Made by a program: the position numbers and the translations under genes. A stretch of DNA of 64,000 nucleotides, from assembly GCA_017308235.1 (NCBI GenBank), contig JAFKFL010000007.1:62001-126000 (forward strand). The letters run 5' to 3'. Below the pieces are notes generated by a model. The model was given only the letters and a program-made list of their open reading frames with translations. It ran no database searches and was not told the DNA's origin. The stretch comes from Alphaproteobacteria bacterium. Its GTDB lineage: Bacteria; Pseudomonadota; Alphaproteobacteria; Reyranellales; Reyranellaceae. Positions 35,050 through 42,482 of the stretch are shown here, one piece after another (position 1 is the stretch's first letter; the number at the start of each line of letters is the position of its first letter).

Positions 35050-35747
35050 CTATCGGCCCGTTCCCGGTGGCGTGGTGAGCGGCGGCGGGCCGGCCGGCGC
35101 TGATCTGTCCGGTGGGCCGTTCGGGGCCGGGTTTGGCCACCCCCCGGATGTGCTGGTGCTGGCAGGATCGCTGACGGAGGGCGTCGTGCCGCCGGTTGTG
35201 CGGTTCTGGCCGAGATAGTGTACGCCGCCGCCGCCAATGCCGAACCAGATCGTGTCGATGAAGACCGCGGCCGGTCCCTTGGCCTGGCCGAGGTCACCTT
35301 CGAGGACCGTTACGTCGAACGTGAGCGTGTCTCCATTGGCGCCATGTCCACGTTTCGGCGATTTCAGCACGACGACCAGATCGTTGAGCTGCGTGCCGTC
35401 GGCGGCGAAAGCCGAAACGGTGGCATTGGGAGGATCCTTGGCGAAGCTGCCGCTCGACCAGAGCTTCAGCAGATCGTCCATATGGATATAGCCGGCACGG
35501 CGGATCGGCCGGTCGGCGAAGACGATCGCGGAGGCGTCACGCCATCGAGCGCAAGCGTGTGGCCGATAAGTGCCGCCTTGCGGGCATTCAGCACCATGAG
35601 TGAGCTTTGCTTCGGCTGGCTGCTCGCAGGGCCGGGAACCGCCGAGGCGGGGGCAGACGGAGAGGGCGCCTGCGCGCTGGCGACGGCGGGCAGGAGCAGG
35701 GAGAACAGCAGGCCATGGGCTGCAATGGGGAAAAAACGCCGAAACAT
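35050..35747 (-). pseudogene. Frameshifted secreted protein of unknown function
   Basis: The gene starts at the ATG at 35747 behind a purine-rich Shine-Dalgarno (GAGGAAGG). It encodes a clear signal peptide (MFRRFFPIAAHGLLFSLLLPAVASAQA) that continues in frame to LNARKAALIGHTLALDGV. At 35538/35539 the coherent sequence jumps to another frame: DASAIVFADRPIRRAGYI, then a beta-rich domain and a Pro/Thr/Ser-rich tail to the TAG at 35052. One added base at the junction would restore a single frame of about 232 codons. It is either a real frameshift mutation or a sequencing error. There is no known domain I can name. The gene is divergent from infA. Confidence 0.8.
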
Positions 35748-35814
35748 GTCTTTCCTTCCTCTTTCCTTTCCTGGCATCGGGCGGCAATGCCTGTTTTGCA
35801 CCGGCCGGTAGACA

Positions 35815-35843
35815 TTGACTATGCCCGTGTCCCAGCCCATTTT
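35815..35843 (+). promoter_or_regulatory. Promoter-like site for the infA operon
   Basis: TTGACT at 35815-35820 and CATTTT at 35838-35843 with a 17-bp spacer, about 40 bp upstream of the infA start. The -35 is good and the -10 is mediocre. It lies in the 140-bp spacer facing away from the frameshifted gene. Confidence 0.4.
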
Positions 35844-35887
35844 CCGGCCCGCTTTCATCTTTTGTACTCGCTCCAACCGGAGGCCGG

Positions 35888-36106
35888 ATGGCCAAGGAAG
35901 ATCTGATCGAATTCAATGGCGTCGTCGAGGAGTTGCTGCCCAATGCGATGTTCCGCGTGAAGCTCGACAACGACCATACAATTCTCGCCCACACCTCGGG
36001 CAAGATGCGCAAGAACCGCATCCGCGTGCTGGCAGGCGATCGTGTCACCGTCGAGATGACGCCCTATGACCTGTCCAAGGGCCGCATCACCTTCCGCTTC
36101 AAGTAG
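35888..36106 (+). CDS. infA: Translation initiation factor IF-1
   Basis: 72-residue S1/OB-fold protein that binds the ribosomal A site during initiation. The sequence is nearly canonical: [20 protein letters not shown], then [20 protein letters not shown] and ending [13 protein letters not shown] precedes the ATG. It is the first gene of the run infA-maf-RNase E/G-yacG-tRNA-Phe, typical of alphaproteobacteria. Confidence 0.97.
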   Translation: MAKEDLIEFNGVVEELLPNAMFRVKLDNDHTILAHTSGKMRKNRIRVLAGDRVTVEMTPYDLSKGRITFRFK

Positions 36107-36112
36107 GCACCG

Positions 36113-36694
36113 CTGGCGCTGCCGCTGATCCTGGCTTCCGCCTCACCGCGCCGCCTGGATCTGCTGCGGCAGATCGGGATTGAGCCGGCTGCGACCGATC
36201 CCGCCGACATCGACGAGACGCCGCTTCCGGACGAGCTGCCGCGCGCCTATGCCTTGCGCGTGGCGGCCGCCAAGCTCGAGGCGGTGGTGGCGCGTCATCC
36301 GACGGCGCTGGTCCTCGCGGCAGACAGCGTCGTGGCCGTCGGCCGGCGCATCCTGCCCAAGGCCGAAAGCGAAGACGAGGCGCGCGCTTGCCTCGCTCTG
36401 CTGTCGGGGCGCCGTCACAAGGTGCTGGGCGGTATTGCCATCGCAGCCAAGGGATGTGTGCGCAAACGGTTGGTGGAAACCGCGGTGCGCTTCAAGCGAC
36501 TCGAGCGGCGCGAGATCGACGACTATATCCAGAGCGGTGAATGGCACGGCAAGGCGGGCGGCTATGCCATCCAGGGACGCGCTGCGGCCTTCGTCTCCTT
36601 CCTTTCGGGTTCCTACAGCAACGTGGTCGGCCTGCCGCTGTTCGAGACGCAGGCGTTGTTGCGTTCACTCGGCCTCGCGGGGAACAAGCCATGA
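36113..36694 (+). CDS. maf: Maf-like nucleotide pyrophosphatase, non-standard start
   Basis: Maf proteins hydrolyse non-canonical dTTP/UTP/CTP-type nucleotides. The family blocks are ILASASPRRLDLL at the N-terminus, LAADSVVAVG with the catalytic Asp, LSGRRHKVLGG, and GKAGGYAIQGRAAAFV near the end. The conserved N-terminus begins right after the infA stop, and the frame contains no ATG, GTG or TTG before it. The first standard codon is a TTG at 36254, which would delete the substrate-binding SxSPRR motif. I place the start at a CTG (36113), five bases after AAGTAGG; CTG at 36119 is an alternative. It overlaps the next gene as ATGA. Confidence 0.8.
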   Translation: MALPLILASASPRRLDLLRQIGIEPAATDPADIDETPLPDELPRAYALRVAAAKLEAVVARHPTALVLAADSVVAVGRRILPKAESEDEARACLALLSGRRHKVLGGIAIAAKGCVRKRLVETAVRFKRLERREIDDYIQSGEWHGKAGGYAIQGRAAAFVSFLSGSYSNVVGLPLFETQALLRSLGLAGNKP

Positions 36695-37917
36695 GCCGGA
36701 TCGATCGGTTGATCTGCCACGTCCTGCCGCACGCCTTCCTGCTGGCGTTCGTTGAAGAGGGCCGGCTGGTCGAATTGCGCGTCGCGCGTCGTGATCGGCC
36801 GACGCTGGCCGAGGGCATCTTCCTCGGCCGACTGGAACGGGTGATGCCCGAGCTCAATGCGGCGTTCGTCGATATCGGCACCGGTCGTTCGGGCTTCCTG
36901 CGCGCCGAAGATCGTGCCGGCATCGACGGCTGGCCGCCGCCTGGTGCTCCCGTACTGGTGCAGGTGCGCAACGAAGGGGCCGGCGACGGCGGCGGGAACA
37001 ACGGTGGTAAGGGCCCGCGGCTCTCGATGGATCTCGCCGTGTCCGGCCGCTACATCGTCTATCACCCGCTGGGAACGGGCGTGAGCTTCTCGCGCCGCAT
37101 CGAAGGCGAGGCCGAGCGCGAGCGGTTGGCTGACCATGTGCGCGACCTGCTGGAGGGCGGCATGGTGCTGCGCACCGCGGCGGCCGGTGCTTCCGGCGAT
37201 CTCCTGCGCGCCGACGCCGCCCAGCTGATCGAGCGCTGGGAGGTGATCCGCCGGCATGCGCTCGACGCCCCGCCGCCTTCTGACCTGACGGCGCATCTAC
37301 CAGGCGAACGCGATCCGATCGAGCGTGCGCTGCGCGATCATGGCGCGAGCCTCACCGACCTGGTCATTGACGATCGCACTCGCGCGCAGCGGCTGCGCGA
37401 CGAGCTTGCTCGCCGCGAGGAGAAGATCGAGGTGCGCTGGCACGCCGGGCCGATGCCGATCTTCGACATCGACGACGTGGCGGGGCAGATCGACACCGCG
37501 CTCGCGCAGCGGATTGCGCTCGAGAGCGGCGTCGAGGTGCTGTTCGAGCCGGGCGAGACGCTGGTCGCGATCGATGTCGACAGCGCCAGCGCCGGCGGCC
37601 GCCAGGGCCGCGCGCCGCGACGGGCGGTCGACATCAACATCGAGGCCGTGCCGGCGATCGCCCAGCAGCTGCGCCTGCGCAACCTTGGCGGCGCGGTGGT
37701 GATCGATTTCGTCACCATGCGCAGCGCCTACGATCGCGACAAGGTGCAGGCGACGCTGGCCGAGGCCCTGGCCGACGATCCGGTGCCGACTCAGCTGTTC
37801 GGCTTCACGCGGCTTGGCCACTTCGAGTTGACGCGCGCGAGACGTGGCGCGACGCTGGCGGCCGAGCTCGAAGCGTTGCAACAGGGAACGGGCGAACCGA
37901 CCGACCAGGAGCCATGA
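36691..37917 (+). CDS. Short ribonuclease E/G family protein
   Basis: 408-residue endoribonuclease of the RNase E/G type. The N-terminal S1-like region has LGRLERVMPELNAAFVDIG. The DNase I-like catalytic domain keeps both metal-binding aspartates, Asp295 in AIDVDSAS and Asp339 in VVIDFVTM, matching Asp303 and Asp346 of E. coli RNase E. It lacks the CPxC zinc-link and the whole degradosome scaffold, so tetramer formation through the link would not occur. It overlaps maf and yacG by ATGA on both sides. It probably processes or decays RNA, but a second, full-length RNase E may exist elsewhere. Confidence 0.9.
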   Translation: MSRIDRLICHVLPHAFLLAFVEEGRLVELRVARRDRPTLAEGIFLGRLERVMPELNAAFVDIGTGRSGFLRAEDRAGIDGWPPPGAPVLVQVRNEGAGDGGGNNGGKGPRLSMDLAVSGRYIVYHPLGTGVSFSRRIEGEAERERLADHVRDLLEGGMVLRTAAAGASGDLLRADAAQLIERWEVIRRHALDAPPPSDLTAHLPGERDPIERALRDHGASLTDLVIDDRTRAQRLRDELARREEKIEVRWHAGPMPIFDIDDVAGQIDTALAQRIALESGVEVLFEPGETLVAIDVDSASAGGRQGRAPRRAVDINIEAVPAIAQQLRLRNLGGAVVIDFVTMRSAYDRDKVQATLAEALADDPVPTQLFGFTRLGHFELTRARRGATLAAELEALQQGTGEPTDQEP

Positions 37918-38144
37918 CGCCGTCCGATCGATCCTCTCCGCCGCTGCGCGCCGTGCGCACCGACACCAAGTGTCCGGTCTGCAGCAAGCCCGTCGACCTC
38001 AAGGTCCGGCCGTTCTGCAGCAAGCGTTGCGCCGACATCGACCTCGGCCGCTGGCTGAAGGAAAGCTATCGCGTGCCGAGCGACGAAACCCCCGACGACG
38101 AAGCGGGGGAAGGCCCCGACGGACGACCTAGACACGGGCCCTGA
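37914..38144 (+). CDS. yacG: YacG family zinc protein, DNA gyrase inhibitor
   Basis: 76-residue Cys4 zinc protein. The motif C-P-V-C at residues 20-23 and C-S-K-R-C at 35-39 in KCPVCSKPV...FCSKRC are the family signature, followed by DLGRWL. The C-terminal 25 residues are acidic and disordered-looking. In E. coli YacG binds GyrB and blocks gyrase. The start overlaps the RNase gene stop (ATGA). Confidence 0.93.
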   Translation: MTPSDRSSPPLRAVRTDTKCPVCSKPVDLKVRPFCSKRCADIDLGRWLKESYRVPSDETPDDEAGEGPDGRPRHGP

Positions 38145-38157
38145 CGCATCCTATACA
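38129..38157 (+). promoter_or_regulatory. Promoter of tRNA-Phe
   Basis: TAGACA at 38129-38134 and TATACA at 38152-38157 with a 17-bp spacer, a close match to the sigma-70 type. The -35 lies at the end of yacG. The predicted start (about 38164) is 17 bp before the mature tRNA 5' end. Confidence 0.6.
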
Positions 38158-38180
38158 GCCCGCCGCCAACCAAACGGCGC

Positions 38181-38256
38181 GCCCAGGTAGCTCAGTTGGT
38201 AGAGCATGCGACTGAAAATCGCAGTGTCGGTGGTTCGATTCCGCCCCTGGGCACCA
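38181..38256 (+). tRNA. tRNA-Phe (GAA)
   Basis: 76-nt cloverleaf with encoded CCA. Acceptor GCCCAGG/CCTGGGC is fully paired, D-arm is GCTC-AGTTGGTA-GAGC, anticodon loop CTGAAAA gives GAA, and the T-arm carries GGTTCGATTCC. It is 36 bases downstream of yacG but has its own promoter-like site. Confidence 0.97.
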
Positions 38257-38698
38257 TCCGCCAAATTGGCTCGCAATTTCGAATCGTCGTTTCCGGCCCT
38301 CGCAGTGAGGGCCGTCTAGTCCGCGATCTTCGACAGAGGATCAGGCGTCGACGGATAGAAGGCCGTCTTCCAAAATGCTTCCCCACAAATTTGCTGAGCA
38401 ACGTCGTTCACTGCATTGGTGAACTTGGGCTGCTCATTTGTTGACGCCCGTCAAACCTTGTCTCGGATGACCTGCTTGTCTGTATGACGATGCACGTCGA
38501 CCCGGTCGCCACAGAGGATGACGAGGAGAGCGCCGACGCGCGGCTGAAATTCGAAGACGAGCTCAGCGAGCCATTTACGAGCGGCATACGGCATGCTTGG
38601 TGCCCCAGGATGGTCACAGCCTGCCAGCCGGAGCTCCATGTTAGGCGATTCGTTGGCTTAACCGCCGGATGGCCCATCTGAAGAGGAGAGCTGGAAGT
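38257..38698. other. 442-bp gap after tRNA-Phe, no supported gene
   Basis: The first part holds a terminator-like hairpin (38294-38314). The rest contains short open frames on both strands, none with a good Shine-Dalgarno, coherent codon use or a family resemblance I trust. The last ~20 bases provide the GAGGAG-containing leader of the gene at 38699. Confidence 0.6.
38294..38314 (+). terminator. Hairpin downstream of tRNA-Phe
   Basis: An 8-bp GC-rich stem, CGGCCCTC (38294-38301) with GAGGGCCG (38307-38314), and a 5-base GCAGT loop, 38 bases after the tRNA CCA. The tail has no U-run, so intrinsic termination would be weak. Confidence 0.55.
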
Positions 38699-40456
38699 AT
38701 GACGGCGGTTGCCGGCGAACGCGATTCGTTGCCCTCGGGCTCTTCGGCCCACCCGACAGTAGACAGTGTTCTGTTCACGTGGCTGGTATCCTCTGCCTCG
38801 CCCGCGAAAGTGTTAATGCTCGCAGCGCCGATCGTCGCGGCCGCGATATGGGCTCTTCTGTCTCCGCCGGTGGTGCTGTCCCGAGAGATGACCTGGGATC
38901 TGCTGTTCAATCTTGCGGGCGCCTGGCACCTGCATCTTGGCCACGTTGCCCATGTCGATTTCCACGAACCTGTTGGCCAACTCAATTTCCTGCTGACAGA
39001 GGCCGGCTTCCGCCTTGTCGGAGTCGGGCCGCGTGCGTTTCTGGTCGGCGCCGTCCTGATGGCGGTCGCGCTCTTCGCCGCCGCAGCCAGCGTAGCCTGG
39101 CGACGGCTGCCTCCGTTGCCAGCCGCAATCTTCGTGGTGTTCGTTTGTCTGCTTGCCCTGATGCCCAGGAATGTCGGCGACAAGCCCGACGCCTACACCT
39201 TCGCCATGTCCTACAATCGATATGGCTGGAGCTGCATCAGTGTTCTCTTCCTGATTCTGTTCCTTCCGCCGCGGCCACGGCGCTGGGGCGACGCGGTGGA
39301 TATCGCGGTCGCGGCAGGGCTGCTGGCCACGATGTTCTACCTCAAAATGACTTACTTCTTGGTAGGACTTGCGGCGCTACCCGTGGCGGCGGTCGTGTGC
39401 ACGCACATCCGTGGTGCGCCACGAAGCTGGTGTGCTTTCGGAATCGGCGCCTTCGCGTTGGCACTTGCCCCCATCAATCGGCCCTACTGGGCTGACCTGT
39501 TCGCTGCAGCTGACGCCGGCCAGATGCGCGAAGGGCTCACCGACTACTTCAACAACTTCCTGCAGCACGGGGGCGAGTATGCTCCCTATTTCGCCGCCCT
39601 TGCCGTCGCGCTTTGGATGTGGCGGCGACAGGACATACCGCTGCGGCTGCCAGTGGCGGCTGGCTTCATTTTGATCGCAGGCGCGGTCCTGCTGTCGCAG
39701 AATGCGCAAGTCCACGGCTTACCCGCGGCGATTGTCATTGCCTTCCTGTTCTACGCAGCGCTGCGTGATCGTCAGCCGCGCTACGGTGGCAGTACAGGTC
39801 TCCTGCTGGCGCTTCTGATCTTTCCGCTGCTCTTGATCGGCACCGCAATGGCAAGTCTTGCGGGCTATTACAGCACAGCCTCACATCAGAGACTGCGGAC
39901 GCTCGAAGGTACGAATTTGCGCGGCCTTGGCGTTCCGTCCGGCCCCCCAGGCCTCCTTGCCGCATTCGCCGGCTTTCGACCCGACTATCGTTTGTTGAAC
40001 CGTGCCCGGGCCGCTTCTCCCCGCTACGAGCTGACCTCCAGCGAGTATGTCGAGACACTCCTGGATGGCGTCGCTTTGCTCGGCAAGGAGCATGGCCGTT
40101 ACGGCCACATCGTCGTTCTCGACCAGGTCAATCCGTTTCCTTTCATGCTCGGTCTCACGCCACCTCGTGGTGGAAGCCTGTGGTGGGGACCAGACGCACC
40201 AAAGCGGGCCCCGGAAGCGATCTTCGCTGAAGCCGATTGCGTGTTGATCCCGAAATTTTCGACCTACGGTTTGTGGACGCAACAGGCCCTGGACTGGTAC
40301 GGACCTTATCTGAGGCAGCAATTCCCCTTTCGGTCAGAAAGCGAAAACTGGATTTTGCTGAGTCGCGGGTCCACCGTTCCGAAAACCGACGACAAACCCC
40401 CGCCAACGCTGGAAGAGCTCTCTGCTTCCAAAGTCGCAACGCAACTTCTTCCATGA
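38699..40456 (+). CDS. Polytopic membrane protein, possibly GT-C glycosyltransferase-like
   Basis: 585 residues with about ten hydrophobic helices between residues 30 and 370 and a C-terminal soluble domain of ~190 residues. The first periplasmic-type loop has acidic residues (REMTWDLLFNLAGAWHLHLG, then VDFHEPVGQLNF), as in GT-C glycosyltransferases and related surface-polymer proteins. I do not recognise a named family. The ATG at 38699 has GAGGAG and GGAAG upstream, whereas 38669 does not. It stands alone, convergent with the LVIVD gene, close to a tRNA. Function unknown. Confidence 0.75.
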   Translation: MTAVAGERDSLPSGSSAHPTVDSVLFTWLVSSASPAKVLMLAAPIVAAAIWALLSPPVVLSREMTWDLLFNLAGAWHLHLGHVAHVDFHEPVGQLNFLLTEAGFRLVGVGPRAFLVGAVLMAVALFAAAASVAWRRLPPLPAAIFVVFVCLLALMPRNVGDKPDAYTFAMSYNRYGWSCISVLFLILFLPPRPRRWGDAVDIAVAAGLLATMFYLKMTYFLVGLAALPVAAVVCTHIRGAPRSWCAFGIGAFALALAPINRPYWADLFAAADAGQMREGLTDYFNNFLQHGGEYAPYFAALAVALWMWRRQDIPLRLPVAAGFILIAGAVLLSQNAQVHGLPAAIVIAFLFYAALRDRQPRYGGSTGLLLALLIFPLLLIGTAMASLAGYYSTASHQRLRTLEGTNLRGLGVPSGPPGLLAAFAGFRPDYRLLNRARAASPRYELTSSEYVETLLDGVALLGKEHGRYGHIVVLDQVNPFPFMLGLTPPRGGSLWWGPDAPKRAPEAIFAEADCVLIPKFSTYGLWTQQALDWYGPYLRQQFPFRSESENWILLSRGSTVPKTDDKPPPTLEELSASKVATQLLP

Positions 40457-40507
40457 AAGAGGCGGCCTGGCTCCTGCCCAGGGTACCATTCCTACGCGAA
40501 GGCAGAG

Positions 40508-41632
40508 CTATACACGCTCGAGGATCGACAGGCCTCGGTTGCGATCGATCAGGTAGATCAAGCCTCGATGGTCGACGTAGACGTCGTTGCTGCAGACGCG
40601 GTCGGCCCCCGCCGGTACGTCCGGCATCCACCAGGCGGCCTGCTTCATCGACAGGGGATTGGCGATATCGATCACCCTGAGCCCGTTGGCGAACCAGGCG
40701 GCGGGAACCTCGTTGCCGATGATGGTTTCGACGGGCTGATGGCACGCCGTCATCAATGGCGTCTCGATCCCGACCAATTCCGGCAGCTGGAAACAGCCGA
40801 CCGGTACCGGCCGCGTCTCGTCGGTGATGTTCACCATCCAAAGCGCCGCCGGCAACTCCGGCGAGAGCTTGGGATCCAGGGGCTGCACGTGCTCATCTGC
40901 AACCAGCATCCAGCGATGGCCGGCGATCGGCACATCGATCGGAACCAGGCTGTGCGTGGGCCAGCCGAACGGCGGACTCCAGTCGAGGTGAGAGATCAGC
41001 TTCGGCTTGCTCATATCGCTGATGTCGAGGATGACGCCGCCGCCGTACCAGTAGCTGACATACAGGCGATCGCCGCGCCGGATCGGATGGTGGCAGCGAT
41101 GGTTCTTCGCCTTCCAGCTCGGTGTTTCGCCGCCGCCGGTCCATTGCCCTTGCATCCACCAGCGACCGACCTCCTCGGGCCTGGTCGGATCCTTCAGGTC
41201 GAGGATCATGACGATGGTACCGACATAGCCCTCTTGCTCCGTGGAGATGTAGGCGTAGCGGCCGTCAAAGGTGAAACGGTGCACGCCCATCCCGGCGCAC
41301 TGCCAATGGCAGATGTCGCGCGGCTTGCTCGGCCGGCTGACGTCGAAGATGCGCAGGCCGACGAAATCACCGGCCGGCTTCTCGCCCCGTGTGCGCTCGC
41401 GGTTCACCACCATCACGTCATTCGCCACGCGCACCTTGTGGGAATGCAGTCCCGTTGGAATGTCGATCGAAGCGACGACCTTCGGATGCGCCGGATCGCT
41501 CACGTCCAGGACGGAGGTCCCGTGCGGCGGCTGCATATGTCCGACATAGGCGTAGTTGCCGTCGAGGACGACCTGCCCGCCGCCGGGGATATCGACCCAG
41601 GCAACCTCGCGAATGCCGTGACCCTGACCCAT
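40508..41632 (-). CDS. LVIVD-repeat beta-propeller protein
   Basis: 374 residues made of repeats of the form G-x-YAYV...LDVSDPxxPKVV, as in YAYVGHMQPPHGTSVLDVSDP and YAYISTEQEGYVG...ILDLKDPTRPEEVG. This is the LVIVD repeat that folds as a propeller and usually serves as an extracellular or catabolic-accessory scaffold. No signal peptide is visible, so it may be cytoplasmic. It is downstream of the maleate-isomerase-like gene on the same strand by 91 bases. Function unknown. Confidence 0.82.
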   Translation of the reverse strand: MGQGHGIREVAWVDIPGGGQVVLDGNYAYVGHMQPPHGTSVLDVSDPAHPKVVASIDIPTGLHSHKVRVANDVMVVNRERTRGEKPAGDFVGLRIFDVSRPSKPRDICHWQCAGMGVHRFTFDGRYAYISTEQEGYVGTIVMILDLKDPTRPEEVGRWWMQGQWTGGGETPSWKAKNHRCHHPIRRGDRLYVSYWYGGGVILDISDMSKPKLISHLDWSPPFGWPTHSLVPIDVPIAGHRWMLVADEHVQPLDPKLSPELPAALWMVNITDETRPVPVGCFQLPELVGIETPLMTACHQPVETIIGNEVPAAWFANGLRVIDIANPLSMKQAAWWMPDVPAGADRVCSNDVYVDHRGLIYLIDRNRGLSILERV

Positions 41633-41723
41633 GGCGCTTTCTCCTTTGGAATGTCGGCGGACCAGACCGGGCTCTTTGGCCGGTCCCGGTGCGTGAGGCA
41701 GACAAGGCTGCGCGATGTAGGCG

Positions 41724-42431
41724 TCAGCCCGCGGGCAATTGTTCGAGCAGCCGACCCTTGCCGGGAAGGGGCGCGTCGACCTTCATGGTCTGCAGCATCG
41801 CCCACAGCGCCGCCTGATTGGTGGTGATCACCGGCTTGCCAAACTGGCGCTCCCAAGCGACAATCAAGTCCATGGTCGGGAAGTTGCCGCCCGGCACCAC
41901 CAGCGCGTCGATATCTGGCCGATCGATCCGGCGAAACGCCGCCTCGGCCATGCCGGCGTCCATCTTTCCAATGGCGTAGGCATTGATGGCACCCAGGCTT
42001 TCCGAGGCGATCACGGCGATGCCGTACTTCGTCTCATAGTAGCGCTGAGCCCGTCCGATCACCTCTTCCGAATAGGGTGTCGCCATGGCGATCCGCGACG
42101 CCTTGAGGGCCTTCAGCGCCCGGCCGATCGCCTGGGCAGAGGTCAAGCACGGCACGCCCGACGCCTCGGTCATCCGCTTTACCGTCACCTCGTCATAGTC
42201 GTCGGCGAACAGGCTCGCCGAGGTTTGCGCCAGTGCGATCACCTCCACCCGGGCGTCGCCCAGGAGCTTCGCCTGGTAGGCCACGTCGGCATCCAGGCTC
42301 GGCGAGAACGGCGTGTTGCCGCCTTTGCCGAGCCGACCCGTATGCACCTGCAGCTCCGGGGGCAAGCGGCAGAACTCGATCTCGCAGGTCGTGTTGGTCG
42401 AGGGGATCAGGATCCCGAAATGTCGCGACAT
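41724..42431 (-). CDS. Asp/Glu racemase superfamily, maleate-isomerase-like, no catalytic Cys
   Basis: 235 residues that align to maleate cis-trans isomerase/arylmalonate decarboxylase, opening GILIPSTNTTCEIEF and with conserved SAQAIGRALKAL and TPYSEEV. The two catalytic cysteines expected in the family (in YACLVA and ISCCVQ-like segments) are Gln in LAQTSASLF and Gly in VVPGGNFPT. The only nearby Cys residues are in the N-terminal NTTCEIEFC. It is in line with the LVIVD gene and 51 bases downstream of the MFS transporter. It may therefore be an EutA-like or binding-only relative rather than an isomerase. Confidence 0.82.
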   Translation of the reverse strand: MSRHFGILIPSTNTTCEIEFCRLPPELQVHTGRLGKGGNTPFSPSLDADVAYQAKLLGDARVEVIALAQTSASLFADDYDEVTVKRMTEASGVPCLTSAQAIGRALKALKASRIAMATPYSEEVIGRAQRYYETKYGIAVIASESLGAINAYAIGKMDAGMAEAAFRRIDRPDIDALVVPGGNFPTMDLIVAWERQFGKPVITTNQAALWAMLQTMKVDAPLPGKGRLLEQLPAG

Positions 42432-42482
42432 GACATCCGTCCTCCAGCACTTTCTTGAGAGCCCTCCTGACGCTACGAAACG

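Noticed and set aside
38451-38639. Short leftward frame after tRNA-Phe, possible transposase remnant
   Set aside because: No start signal, no inverted repeats, and no recognisable transposase motif.
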